DNA of 64,000 bases, taken from Enhygromyxa salina. GTDB taxonomy: Bacteria; Myxococcota_A; Polyangia; Nannocystales; Nannocystaceae. Where the stretch lies: contig NZ_PVNL01000115.1 of assembly GCF_002994635.1 (NCBI RefSeq), positions 1 through 64,000 of the forward strand, in the 5' to 3' direction. A program made the translations under genes and the position numbers. The notes under the pieces are model-generated. The model searched no databases. It was not told the DNA's origin and was given only the letters and a program-made list of their open reading frames with translations. Positions 55,165-64,000 of this stretch are shown here, one piece after another; the first letter of the stretch is position 1, and every line of letters starts with the position of its first letter.

Positions 55165-57900
55165 ATGGAGGCGATGTTGCTTCGCAAGCTGGTGTTTCCC
55201 GCGGTGTCGGCCCTCGCGCTCCTGGCTGCGAGCGGTGAGGCACGCGCATCGCAACCACTGACCGCGTTCGAGAGCGGGCAAGTCCGCCCAATGGCGATGT
55301 CGCCCAATGGGCAGCGGCTGTTTGTGGTCAACACGCCCGACAATCGGCTCGAGATCTATGCGATCACCCCGGCCGGCCTCGAGCGTGAGGCCTCGGTGGC
55401 GGTCGGGCTCGAGCCTGTCGCAGTCGCCGCGCGCAACAATCACGAGGTATGGGTGGTCAACCACCTGTCAGATAGTGTCAGTGTGGTCGCCGTCGGCGCG
55501 CATGCTCACGTCAAGCGCACGCTGCAGGTTGGTGACGAGCCCCGAGACATCGTATTCGCCGGGGTCGGGGGCGAGCGGGCCTTCATTACGGCGGCCCACC
55601 GCGGGCAGCATGCCCCCTTCGATCCCCAGCTGACCACGCCCAGCGTCGGGCGAGCCGACGTATGGGTGTTTCAGGCCAGCCAGGTGAGCGCCGAGCCCCT
55701 GACGATCGTCAACCTGTTCAGCGACACCCCGCGGGCGCTGGCGGTCAACGCCGACGGCTCGCGGGTCTACGCCGCCGCCTTCAACTCGGGTAACCAGACG
55801 GCTACCATCGCCCCGGGTGTGATGCCCAAGGGTGGCGAGCAGGCCGGCGGCCTCCCCGGGCCCAACGTCAACCACGCTGGCATCGGCGAGCCTGACAATG
55901 GTCTGATCGTCCGGTTCGACGGCGACCACTGGGTCGACGAGCTCGGTCGGGTCTGGGACCACATGATCAAGTTCAACCTGCCCGACAAGGACGTGTTCGT
56001 GATCAACGCCGAGGCCCCGGTGCCAGCGCTGCTCCCCGACGACGACGGCTTCTTCGCGGGCGTGGGCACCACATTGTTCAACATGATCGTCAACCCGGTC
56101 AGCGGGAAGATCTACGTCACCAACACCGAGGCCCGCAACCAAGTCCGGTTCGAGGGCCCCGGGATCTTCGCCGACACCACCGTCCGCGGCCACGCTGTCG
56201 ACAATCGCATCACCGTCCTCGACGACCAGGGCGTTCACCCGCGCCTGCTCAACAAGCACATCGACTACGACAATTGCTGCGCTCCGGTGCCAAACGCCGA
56301 GAGCGAGCTGAGCGTGTCGCAGCCGCTGGGCATGGCCACGACCAGCGACGGCGCCGTGCTCTACACCGCCGTGATCGGCAACGACAAGGTCGCGATCTAC
56401 TACACCGCCGAGCTCGAGGACGACAGCTTCTACCCCGACGCCTTCGATCAGATCCCAGTCAGCGGCGGCGGGCCCACCGGCCTGGTCCTCGACGAGGCCA
56501 ACGACCGGCTCTACGTCATGACCCGGTTCGACAACGGCATCTCGATCATCGACACCGACGCGCTCGAGGAGGTCGACCACCTGACCATGCACAACCCCGA
56601 GCCGGCCGATCTCATCGCGGGGCGCCGGTTCCTCTACGACGCGGCCCTGACCTCGAGCCACGGCGATCAGTCCTGCGCCTCGTGCCACATCTTTGGCGAC
56701 AAAGACGATCTGGCCTGGGACCTGGGCAACCCCGACGGCGACATCATGGCGGTGACCGACAACATCCGCACCAACTTTGGGATCGGCGACATCGACTTTC
56801 ACCCCATGAAGGGGCCCATGCTCACCCAGAGCCTGCGTGGCCTCGACAACCACGGGCCCATGCACTGGCGCGGCGATCGCAACGGCGTTGATCAGCAGCC
56901 CAGCGCCCAGCCTGACACCGGGGCCTACAGCGAGGTCGCCGCGTTCAACACCTTCAACGTGGCGTTCCCAGGTTTGCTCGGCCGCGACCAGGAGCTGGCC
57001 CCGGAGCAGATGCAGGCGTTCACCGACTTCGCCTTGCAGCTGGTCTACCCGCCCAACCCGATCCGCAACCTCGACAATTCACTGACCGCGCAGCAGCAGG
57101 TCGGCCGCGACTTCTTCTTCAACAATAAATCGGTCATTACCGCGGATCTCTCCCAGTTCACGTGCGAGAACTGCCACCGGATCGACGCGCAGGCCAACGC
57201 CGAGTACGGGGTCGCGCGGCCCGGCTTCTTTGGCAGCGACGGCCAGCTCGTCCTCGCCGAGCTCGGTCAGACCCTCAAGATCCCGCAGATGCGCAACTTT
57301 TACACGCGGGTCGGCGCGTTCGGCATGGTCGGCGGCGACGCGTTCTTCAACAGCCCCGGTCAACCGTTCTACGACGACAGCCACCAAGGTGATCAGGTCC
57401 GCGGGTTCGGCTACGCGCACGACGGCTCCAAAGACCAGCTGCTGCGGATCTTCAACGGCTTCTCGTTCGCGGCCGAGGGCTTTCACGACATCGACACCAT
57501 GCTCGCCGTCGCCAGCTTCTTGTTTGCGTTCGACACCAACCTCGCGCCGGTCGTCGGTCAGCAGGTGACCCTTCGCAAGCAGGACTTTCAGCTGCAGGCG
57601 TGGGCTGCCGTCAACGCGCGGATCAACCTGCTGCGCGCGCGGGCCGATGCGGACGAGTGCGAGCTGATCGCCAAGACCCGGCTCGGACCATTCGAGCTCG
57701 GTCTGCTGTACGAGGGCGGGGCCTACACCACGAGCTTCTCCGGCCTGCCAAGCCTCACCCACGCCCAGGTCCGGCTGCTGGCCCTGAGCAGCCCGGTCAC
57801 CTACACCTGCGTGCCGCTGGGCACGGGCGAGCGGCTCGGCATCGACCGCGACGACGACGGCACGCGCGACGGCGACGAGCAGCTGTGGTGGCAGTGGTAG
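55165..57900 (+). CDS. beta-propeller / di-haem cytochrome c (MauG/CcpA-like) fusion
   Basis: The product is about 911 residues; ATG 55165 or 55174. A signal peptide (FPAVSALALLAASGEARA) directs it to the periplasm. Residues about 30-440 contain YVTN-type propeller repeats (QVRPMAMSPNGQRLFVVNTP; DEPRDIVFAGVGGERAFITA; GPTGLVLDEANDRLYVMTRF). The C-terminal half has two haem sites, CASCH (504-508) and CENCH (667-671), in a layout like di-haem cytochrome c peroxidases and MauG. It ends with the calcium-loop-like stretch DRDDDGTRDGDE. Likely a periplasmic redox enzyme; the substrate is unknown. Confidence 0.87.
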   Translation: MEAMLLRKLVFPAVSALALLAASGEARASQPLTAFESGQVRPMAMSPNGQRLFVVNTPDNRLEIYAITPAGLEREASVAVGLEPVAVAARNNHEVWVVNHLSDSVSVVAVGAHAHVKRTLQVGDEPRDIVFAGVGGERAFITAAHRGQHAPFDPQLTTPSVGRADVWVFQASQVSAEPLTIVNLFSDTPRALAVNADGSRVYAAAFNSGNQTATIAPGVMPKGGEQAGGLPGPNVNHAGIGEPDNGLIVRFDGDHWVDELGRVWDHMIKFNLPDKDVFVINAEAPVPALLPDDDGFFAGVGTTLFNMIVNPVSGKIYVTNTEARNQVRFEGPGIFADTTVRGHAVDNRITVLDDQGVHPRLLNKHIDYDNCCAPVPNAESELSVSQPLGMATTSDGAVLYTAVIGNDKVAIYYTAELEDDSFYPDAFDQIPVSGGGPTGLVLDEANDRLYVMTRFDNGISIIDTDALEEVDHLTMHNPEPADLIAGRRFLYDAALTSSHGDQSCASCHIFGDKDDLAWDLGNPDGDIMAVTDNIRTNFGIGDIDFHPMKGPMLTQSLRGLDNHGPMHWRGDRNGVDQQPSAQPDTGAYSEVAAFNTFNVAFPGLLGRDQELAPEQMQAFTDFALQLVYPPNPIRNLDNSLTAQQQVGRDFFFNNKSVITADLSQFTCENCHRIDAQANAEYGVARPGFFGSDGQLVLAELGQTLKIPQMRNFYTRVGAFGMVGGDAFFNSPGQPFYDDSHQGDQVRGFGYAHDGSKDQLLRIFNGFSFAAEGFHDIDTMLAVASFLFAFDTNLAPVVGQQVTLRKQDFQLQAWAAVNARINLLRARADADECELIAKTRLGPFELGLLYEGGAYTTSFSGLPSLTHAQVRLLALSSPVTYTCVPLGTGERLGIDRDDDGTRDGDEQLWWQW

Positions 57901-57970
57901 CGCGGCTCCAGTGGTAGCGCAGCCCCAGTGGCGGGCGCCCGGGCCGACGTGGTAGCCACTCGGCCAGGCC

Positions 57971-59491
57971 ATGGCATTCCTGAACAACAAAGTCCGCGGC
58001 GCTCACGACCGCCAGAAGCAAGCGCTGATCACCGAGGCGACGGGGGTCGGTGCTCAGGTCACCAACATCATCGAGATCGGCGACGACGCCCAGGCCGCCG
58101 GGGCGGCGGTCGGCAGCTCGGTCAAGGCGTTGTTTGGCGGCCGCATGAGGGTCGACTTCGTGCAGGTGTTTCAGCTGCAGACCAACGGCTGGTCGCACGC
58201 GTTCGTGCAGCCGTTCTCGGGTCTCGCCCCGCTGCCGGGGGAGCATCACGGGATCCTGAACGGTGGGATCGCGAGCCCAGCGATCCTCCGTCACGACTTG
58301 CGCTCTAGCGACTTCCCGTGGGATCCCGCGGCGGGTCCCCAGGTCGCCCAATACCTCGCTGGCTCTCCGCTCCTGCGCCAAGCCATCAAGTCGCTCGAGT
58401 GGGAGTGGGCCATGGGCATGGGCAAGATCACCATCGACTGGGCCGTGCAGGTCCGCAACGTCGGCAACCTGACAGCCCACGTCGTCATGCAGACCGGGCG
58501 CTACGGCGGCTTGACCACCTACGCAGTTGGGTTCGCGCAGTGGCTGAAGCTGTGCCACGCGCTCGGCACTTGCCTTGGCCAGGTCCACGCGCCTCCGCAG
58601 GCGTTCGTGGTGCCAGCCAGCTACGGTGAGATGCTCCACGGGGCGGCCCGGGTTGCGAGCCCGCAGCCGGATCCGCAGCCGCACGCCCAGCCGCAGGCCG
58701 GGGCCGTCGACGTGCGGGTCGACATGGTCTCGACGGTACAGGACGCGCTGCGGCCCCACGTTGGCAAGAAAGTCTGGGTTGGGGCGATCCCCAACAAGCA
58801 GCTGGGCAACATACAAAAGCACGTGTTGCCCAGCCACCTCGCGCACGGTCCGATCATCGCCGCCATCGACCTCACGACGTTCGGGTCGGCCAAAGACGCG
58901 ATCGTCGTCACCCCGACGCAGCTCGTCACCAAGGAATTCGACGACCGACAGATCGTGGATCTGGCCGCGATCCGGGCGGTCCGCGAGTCGGACAAGCTCG
59001 TCGCGACCTACGTCGACATCGAGGTCGATCGCCTGGGCGCGATGCGGATCCCAGTTGGGATCGATCTCGATCCGGTCCTGGCGCTGATGCGTGGGGTCGC
59101 CAACGCCAACGCGCGCGTCGGCCCTGTCGCCGCCCAGGTCTCCGCGTTTGTGGGGGCGGGCGCCGATCAGCTCTCCATGCAGGACGCCCAGGCGCTGGCC
59201 CAGCGGGCCCAAGCGGCGATGTCGGGCGGTGGGGTGCACGACAAGATCAACGCCGCCGCGCAGCTGTTGCTGGGTGGCCAATACCAGGCTGCGATCGACA
59301 GCTACCTACAGATCGCCCAGGCCCACCCAGAGCACACCGGGACTTGCTATGGGCAGATCGGCGCGGGCTTGTTCTTCTTGCAGCAGTACGGCCGCGCGAT
59401 CGAATACTATCAGGCAGCGAAGCAGCATGGCGCGGACTCTGCAATGATGGACGAGAACATCGCCGAAGCGCAGGGTTTTTGTCCCCAATGA
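57971..59491 (+). CDS. hypothetical protein with C-terminal TPR repeats
   Basis: The 506-residue product has no signal peptide. The first 210 residues (ALITEATGVGAQVTNIIEIG ... GSSVKALFGGRMRVDFVQVF) are unknown. A Gln-Pro linker lies near 235. The region 250-380 is beta-rich with Leu/Val repeats. The C-terminal 90 residues contain two or more TPR helices (AAQLLLGGQYQAAIDSYLQI; GLFFLQQYGRAIEYYQAAKQ). It follows the di-haem gene by 70 bases in the same direction. Protein-protein scaffolding is the only role that can be suggested. Confidence 0.65.
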   Translation: MAFLNNKVRGAHDRQKQALITEATGVGAQVTNIIEIGDDAQAAGAAVGSSVKALFGGRMRVDFVQVFQLQTNGWSHAFVQPFSGLAPLPGEHHGILNGGIASPAILRHDLRSSDFPWDPAAGPQVAQYLAGSPLLRQAIKSLEWEWAMGMGKITIDWAVQVRNVGNLTAHVVMQTGRYGGLTTYAVGFAQWLKLCHALGTCLGQVHAPPQAFVVPASYGEMLHGAARVASPQPDPQPHAQPQAGAVDVRVDMVSTVQDALRPHVGKKVWVGAIPNKQLGNIQKHVLPSHLAHGPIIAAIDLTTFGSAKDAIVVTPTQLVTKEFDDRQIVDLAAIRAVRESDKLVATYVDIEVDRLGAMRIPVGIDLDPVLALMRGVANANARVGPVAAQVSAFVGAGADQLSMQDAQALAQRAQAAMSGGGVHDKINAAAQLLLGGQYQAAIDSYLQIAQAHPEHTGTCYGQIGAGLFFLQQYGRAIEYYQAAKQHGADSAMMDENIAEAQGFCPQ

Positions 59492-59574
59492 CGGCGCGCT
59501 CGATCAACAAGAGGCAGACTTACGTCGCTCCGCTCGCGAGGGCGAGCGACGACAACAACCTCGCGCACCTCGAG

Positions 59575-61281
59575 CTATGCAGTGGGCTGGCGAGTCGCGC
59601 GTGGCAGCGTCAGGACGAAGTCCGCCCCTCGTCCCTCGCAGGTCACGGACAGCTCGCCGCCCATCTGCCGAGCCAGGCGGCGTGACAGCGCCAGCCCCAA
59701 GCCCACGCCGGGCACGGTCCCGGCGGCGTCGGCCTTGGCCTTGGTGAACGGCTCGAAGATCCGCTCGCAGTCATCGGCCGCGACGCCGGGGCCAAAGTCG
59801 CGGACGTGCAGCCCGACGCTGCGCGGCGCGATCTCGAGCTCGAGACGCACGCGTGGCTCGTCCGCGTTGGCGCTGGCGTACTTGGTCGCGTTATCGACCA
59901 GGTTGAACAGGATCTGCTCCACCGCCGCGGGGTCGACCTCGAGCACGATGTCTCGCTCGCGCTCACTCGCCTGATACTCGAGCTGCATCGCCGCGGCCTC
60001 GCAGCGCTCGCGCAGGCGCTCGACCACGCGGTCGAGCAGCAGCCCCACGGACATGGCCTCGGGCGCGGCGACGGGGCGGTCTGACTCGATCCGCGCGTAG
60101 GCCAGGACATTCTCGACGAGCCCGGCGAGCCGGTCCGCCTCGCGCCGGAGGATCGCAATATAGCGATCACGTTTGTGCTCGACCATGCCCTCGCCGAGCA
60201 TCTCGGTGTACATGCGAAAGGTCGTCAGCGGCGTGCGCAGCTCGTGGGTCACCGCTGACACAAAGGTCGCGCGGCGCTCGGATAACCGCAGTGAGGCGCG
60301 GACCAGCAACAACAATGCTGCGATTGCGGCGAGCACGATCAGCCACGCAGCCAACAACGACGCGCGCAGCGGGCTCCAGGCCGCGAGGTCTGTCATCGCA
60401 ACCGCGGGCTCGAGCCGAACCGGGAGCGTGGCGAGCATGCGCTCGGTCTCGGTCTCGGACCCGCTGAGGACCGGGACGAGGCCCGCGTCGGGCAGTAGAT
60501 CACCAACCTCGCCGAGCATGCGCTCGCGCAGCGCGGGCCAGTCGAGCCACGTGCCCTCGATGAGCTCGCCCTCGGTCGACTGCGCTCGGCTCAGGAGCAG
60601 GAGCTTGTCGTCGACCCACAGCGGCTCGACGACCGTGGTGAACTCGCGCGGAAGCTCGGGCTCAGTCTCCGCGACACCCCAATACTCGAAGGTCGGACCC
60701 AATCCAGCTCGAGTGTCCTGATTACTGGGTAGGTCCACGGGCGCGTTGGTGCCCAACGGGCTGCACGCGATCAGGTTGTCCTCGACGGTGGCCTTGCGCT
60801 GGGTCCACTCGTCTTCATTGCGCACAGCCTGAGACTTGAGCGCGTAGGGTGTGGCCTCGGTGTTCGCGGGGCTACCTCGCTCGACCGCGCGGACGAGCGG
60901 CGCGGAGGCCTCGAGCCGCGCAACGATCTCGTCGGTCTTCAGCGAGGCCTCGAGCTGCGCGAGCAGGTCCGCCTCGACCTGGGTCAGCGCCCGCAGCCGC
61001 TCGTGGGTCAGCTCGAAGCGCATCACGACACCCTGCGGCGGCGCGGCGAGCTGCGAGCGGCGAGGCTCGTCGAGCGCCGCGACCTCGCGCGCGAGGATCG
61101 GCGTCATCGCGGAGTCGATCCGCCACAGCGCCAGGCGGCTCTGCTCCTCGATCACGGCCTGTTGCTGCGATCGGGTCCGCTCGGCGTCGAACTCGAGCAG
61201 CTTGATGGTGGCCCACGCCATGACCGCGAGCACGACCACCAGCGACGTGGCCGCGATGGTCCATGTTGCCCGCGGCTTCAT
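59575..61281 (-). CDS. sensor histidine kinase
   Basis: The 568-residue product has two membrane helices (about 9-26 and 308-328) enclosing a periplasmic sensor of about 280 residues with no recognised fold. There is no obvious HAMP domain. The kinase core has the H box SAVTHELRTPL (His346), the N box FNLVDNATKYA, a G1 region RDFGPGVAADD and the G2 box GVGLGLALSRRLARQMGG. Its ATG overlaps the response-regulator stop by four bases (ATGA). It is the third gene of a vWA / regulator / kinase operon. Confidence 0.95.
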   Translation of the reverse strand: MKPRATWTIAATSLVVVLAVMAWATIKLLEFDAERTRSQQQAVIEEQSRLALWRIDSAMTPILAREVAALDEPRRSQLAAPPQGVVMRFELTHERLRALTQVEADLLAQLEASLKTDEIVARLEASAPLVRAVERGSPANTEATPYALKSQAVRNEDEWTQRKATVEDNLIACSPLGTNAPVDLPSNQDTRAGLGPTFEYWGVAETEPELPREFTTVVEPLWVDDKLLLLSRAQSTEGELIEGTWLDWPALRERMLGEVGDLLPDAGLVPVLSGSETETERMLATLPVRLEPAVAMTDLAAWSPLRASLLAAWLIVLAAIAALLLLVRASLRLSERRATFVSAVTHELRTPLTTFRMYTEMLGEGMVEHKRDRYIAILRREADRLAGLVENVLAYARIESDRPVAAPEAMSVGLLLDRVVERLRERCEAAAMQLEYQASERERDIVLEVDPAAVEQILFNLVDNATKYASANADEPRVRLELEIAPRSVGLHVRDFGPGVAADDCERIFEPFTKAKADAAGTVPGVGLGLALSRRLARQMGGELSVTCEGRGADFVLTLPRATRQPTA

Positions 61282-62033
61282 GGTGTCTCGAGCCCTGGCC
61301 GGGTCATGACGTCGCGCCCGAGCATGTAGCCCTTTCCACGCACCGTAATGATGATGTGCGGCGCGGCCTTGTTGTCGCGCAGCTTCTCGCGCAGCCGCGC
61401 GACGTGCATGTCAATGGTGCGACTCTGAAACCGGGCAGGGTTCAGGTGCCAGACATGCGACAGGATCTCGTCGCGACTGACCGCGCGCGCCGGATGCTTG
61501 GCGAGGTAGCCGAGCAGCTGGGCCTCGCGCTCGGACAGCGCCGCGAGCTCGCCGTCGTCGAAGTGCAGCTCTCGCCTGTGCAGATCCACGCGTCCATCCG
61601 GGAGCCGCAGCGACTCGGGGCCGTGCAGCTGCTCGGGCTGGGTCTGGGTTCGCCGCATGACCGCCTCGACCCGAGCGAGCAGCTCCCGCACGCTGAACGG
61701 CTTGACGACGTAGTCATCCGCGCCCAGTCGCAGGCCCAGCACGCGATCGGCCTCGCGGCCCCGCGCGGTCAAGATGATGACCGGCAGCTGCGGTCGGACC
61801 CGGCGGATCTGCTTGAGCACCTCGAAGCCGTCGCCGCCGGGCAGCATCAGATCCAGCAACACGAGCGAGCAGGTCGAGCGCAGCGCCAGGTCCTGACCGG
61901 TGGGCGCGGTCGTGGCCTCCTCGATCCCGAACCCCTCGAAGCGCAGCGCGTCGACGACACCCTCGCGAATCGCCCCATCATCCTCGATCACGAGGATGGT
62001 CGGAGCCTCGAGCTGGCGGCCGCGCAGGGTCAT
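61278..62033 (-). CDS. OmpR/PhoB-family response regulator
   Basis: The 251-residue product has a receiver domain with the acidic pair in VIEDD (about 15-19), phosphoacceptor Asp61 in LVLLDLMLPG, Thr in ILTARG and the conserved Lys in VVKPFS. A winged-helix DNA-binding domain of the OmpR type follows (LSEREAQLLGYLAKHP; RTIDMHVARLREKLRDN). It overlaps the vWA gene upstream and the histidine kinase gene downstream by four bases each. It is expected to be the cognate partner of the kinase at 59575; targets are unknown. Confidence 0.96.
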   Translation of the reverse strand: MTLRGRQLEAPTILVIEDDGAIREGVVDALRFEGFGIEEATTAPTGQDLALRSTCSLVLLDLMLPGGDGFEVLKQIRRVRPQLPVIILTARGREADRVLGLRLGADDYVVKPFSVRELLARVEAVMRRTQTQPEQLHGPESLRLPDGRVDLHRRELHFDDGELAALSEREAQLLGYLAKHPARAVSRDEILSHVWHLNPARFQSRTIDMHVARLREKLRDNKAAPHIIITVRGKGYMLGRDVMTRPGLETP

Positions 62034-63328
62034 GACTGGTCGAGGGTAAACCCAGCCGCGGTGGCTTGCTCGTGGATCGCCCCGATGATCGCGCTGTCGA
62101 GGCTGTCGGGGTTCTCGGACATCCGCGCACGCTCGGCGGTCACGTGGGCCTCGCGCAGCTTGGCCAGCTCGGCGATCCGCTGCTGTAGGCTGGTGCGCAG
62201 CTGCTGCTTCGCGGCCACGTGGGCGCGCAGCTCGTCATCGTCGAGGCCCTGCAGCGGCTCGGGCAGCCCGCTGCGATCGACGTCTTGGATCCGTAGGCTC
62301 TTGGCGTCGATCGCATCGACGAGATCCCAGCTGTCGTTGCGGTACATGCCCGAACACTTCGAGACCGAGCGCTCGACCACACCGCCCACGCCGTAGTCCG
62401 CCATGTTGTTGTCTTGCTCGACGAGGTTGTCGAGCCCGCGCTGCCCGTCGGCGCCGTAGCGAATGTAGGTCTCGTTGATCTCCTGGCCGAGCCGGGCGAG
62501 CTCGGCGTCCTGCGGCGCGGCGATGTGAACCGCGACATGGTTGTGGTTGATGCTCAGGAACCGACCGCCGCTCACCGTCGCGCCGTCGCGCCACCCGGCT
62601 GCGTCGCTGTCATCGGCGCCGCCACAGTAGACCGTGTTGACCACGATGCCCTGCTCCTTGGCGTTCGAGATCGCTTGGCGGAAGGGCACGGGACCCTGCT
62701 CGAAGGCCTCGTTGCCGGCGATGTAGACCACCCGCAGCGTGCCCTCGCCGACTCGCCACTCGAGCTCGTCGATCGAGCGACCGATCACCTGTCCGGCGTG
62801 CTCGCGGCCGCCGTTGGTGGTCAGCGAGAACAGGGCTTCGGACACATTGTTGAGCTCCGAGCTGAACGGCTGCACGCGACGGATCCACCCGCTCTCGCCG
62901 TTCAACGTGTCGTTGCCGTACTCGTAGAGCGCGATCTCCAGGCGCGGCTGCTCGCCCTGATAGGTCGCGCCGTCGAGGGTGTTCACAACCCTCCACAGCT
63001 GGGTGCGCGCCTGGTCGAGCAGGCCGTCCATGCTCGAGCTGGTGTCGAGCAGCAAGGCGATCTGGATCACCGGGCCGGTCGTGGTCGCGGCCAGGGTCGG
63101 TGGGGGTGTGGCGATCTCGACCTGCGATGGCTCGTCGACCGGCGCGGCGACGGCCGCTTGCTCGATCGATGGCGGAGTCGCACTCGCCCCAACGAAGATC
63201 GGCCAGGCGACCGCGGCGAGCAGGCACGCGGTGCTCGCCAGCAGGACGGTCTCGATCGCGCGGCCGGGCTCGCGGACGCGAGGCGTGGGGTTGAGTGGAT
63301 CACCGTGGGCGTCGCCAGAGCTGGACAT
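62030..63328 (-). CDS. membrane-anchored von Willebrand factor A domain protein
   Basis: The 432-residue product has one N-terminal membrane helix (about 27-47, LLASTACLLAAVAWPIFVGA). A Pro/Ala-rich stalk leads to a vWA domain starting near residue 87 with the metal-ion site DTSSSMDG (95-102). Later landmarks are ALYEYGND, LFSLTTNGGREHAG and VVYIAGNEAFEQG. The C-terminal 100 residues are helical and charged. It is the first gene of the operon with a response regulator and sensor kinase. It may act as an accessory sensor or binding protein for the two-component pair, which is inference from tight overlap. Confidence 0.85.
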   Translation of the reverse strand: MSSSGDAHGDPLNPTPRVREPGRAIETVLLASTACLLAAVAWPIFVGASATPPSIEQAAVAAPVDEPSQVEIATPPPTLAATTTGPVIQIALLLDTSSSMDGLLDQARTQLWRVVNTLDGATYQGEQPRLEIALYEYGNDTLNGESGWIRRVQPFSSELNNVSEALFSLTTNGGREHAGQVIGRSIDELEWRVGEGTLRVVYIAGNEAFEQGPVPFRQAISNAKEQGIVVNTVYCGGADDSDAAGWRDGATVSGGRFLSINHNHVAVHIAAPQDAELARLGQEINETYIRYGADGQRGLDNLVEQDNNMADYGVGGVVERSVSKCSGMYRNDSWDLVDAIDAKSLRIQDVDRSGLPEPLQGLDDDELRAHVAAKQQLRTSLQQRIAELAKLREAHVTAERARMSENPDSLDSAIIGAIHEQATAAGFTLDQS

Positions 63329-63528
63329 GGCCTCAACCTACGCGGGGACGGGCTCCGAAGGTGTAACGGGCGTGTAACGGGGATCGGCGCGAGCGCAACG
63401 GCGCCGACCGGGCGAGCATAGGCTGCGATCAGCTCCGGCCAGGCACCTGACCGGCTTGCACGCGCCCCTGTATACTGGAGCGCTCGCTGGCGAGACGCTG
63501 TCTCCCACTCGATCCGAAGGCGCCCACC

Positions 63529-64000
63529 ATGGCTGACGCGACAACTCTCCGACTGACCCTGCCCCCGAACCCCTCCGTGCTCACGCGCATCCGCGTCGGT
63601 CTTCAGGCGCTCCGGGTGCTCAAAGATGACAACGCGAACCCCTACTACGCGCGGCTTCTCCATCTCAGCTTCGACGGCGACACCTACGCGCGACTGGCCG
63701 AGCGGATGCGTCAGACCGACGAGGGACGGCGGATCCTCGACGAGAAGCTGACGATTCCGGGTGAAGACGTCGACATCAGCGCGCTCGAGCGGCTCCCGCC
63801 GAGCACCCTCGGCCACGAGTACGCGCGCTACTATATCGACAACGGGATCGAGCCCTTCGACTTCGAGTTCCCCCTGCAGGACGACGCAGATTTTCTCAAC
63901 AAGCGCTACCGGGAGACCCACGACATTCATCACCTGATCACCGGCTACGGGATCGATGAGGTCGGCGAGGTCGAGCTGCAGGCGTTTTATCTTGGCAATC
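63529..64000 (+). CDS. Coq4-like protein (5' part, runs off the right edge)
   Basis: A frame from ATG 63529 (MADATTLRLTLPPNPS) stays open for 157 codons to the window edge. The visible part matches the Coq4 family, which supports ubiquinone biosynthesis: LGHEYARYYIDNGIEP, then the hallmark zinc site RETHDIHHLITGYGIDEVGE followed by LQAFYLGN. About 60-90 more residues are expected beyond the edge. It is divergent from the vWA gene with about 200 bases between. Confidence 0.85.
   Translation, partial: MADATTLRLTLPPNPSVLTRIRVGLQALRVLKDDNANPYYARLLHLSFDGDTYARLAERMRQTDEGRRILDEKLTIPGEDVDISALERLPPSTLGHEYARYYIDNGIEPFDFEFPLQDDADFLNKRYRETHDIHHLITGYGIDEVGEVELQAFYLGN

Overview
The window is very GC-rich DNA whose gene content points to a myxobacterium (Myxococcota), most likely of the Nannocystis/Plesiocystis/Enhygromyxa group. 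The indications are a transmembrane Ser/Thr kinase with an AgmX/PglI-like C-terminal domain, several FHA-domain proteins, many lipoproteins, Gly-Asp-rich linkers in secreted proteins and strong G/C bias at third codon positions. This is inference from gene style; no rRNA is present to confirm it.

Layout. (1) 0.4-23.4 kb: a type VI secretion (T6SS) locus in the order vgrG, tssE, tssF, tssG, tagH(FHA), two lipoproteins on the opposite strand, a large FHA/degenerate CpaF-like protein, tssJ, tssK, tssL, tssM, tagF, and one gene encoding TssB and TssC as a single polypeptide. Hcp, ClpV, TssA and PAAR are not in the window. (2) 23.5-27.6 kb, minus strand: a 944-residue DUF4157 protein with two HExxH zinc motifs, followed by two lipoproteins that resemble each other, arranged like an effector with candidate immunity partners. 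(3) 28.8-32.6 kb: a membrane Ser/Thr kinase, then a protein that joins a cytoplasmic FHA domain through a membrane helix to LysM repeats and an M74 (MepA-type) murein endopeptidase. (4) 32.6-36.1 kb: an M61 peptidase with PDZ, pyruvate kinase, and a tRNA-Leu with anticodon AAG. (5) 36.4-39.5 kb: a tandem duplication of a 1.33-kb unit, each copy carrying a lipoprotein with eleven four-cysteine repeats and ending in a hairpin. (6) 39.6-47.5 kb: an AhpD-like protein with a Cys-rich tail, a P450 with its 3Fe-4S ferredoxin, a 1471-residue LamG/beta-helix surface lipoprotein and small unknown genes. (7) 47.9-54.8 kb: a nitrilase-like protein with a long unknown N-terminal part, small unknowns, a methyltransferase next to a C92-type permuted papain-like protein, and more unknowns. 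(8) 55.1-64 kb: a beta-propeller/di-haem cytochrome, a TPR protein, a tightly overlapping vWA / response regulator / histidine kinase operon, and the start of a Coq4-like gene running off the right edge.

The most unusual points are the fused T6SS sheath gene, the FHA protein with a CpaF-like ATPase domain that has lost its Walker A motif, the double-zincin DUF4157 protein with its paralogous lipoproteins, and the kinase plus FHA-LysM-M74 pair. In that pair the kinase carries three Thr-containing repeats that could be docking sites for the FHA domain. No CRISPR array, insertion sequence or prophage was seen.
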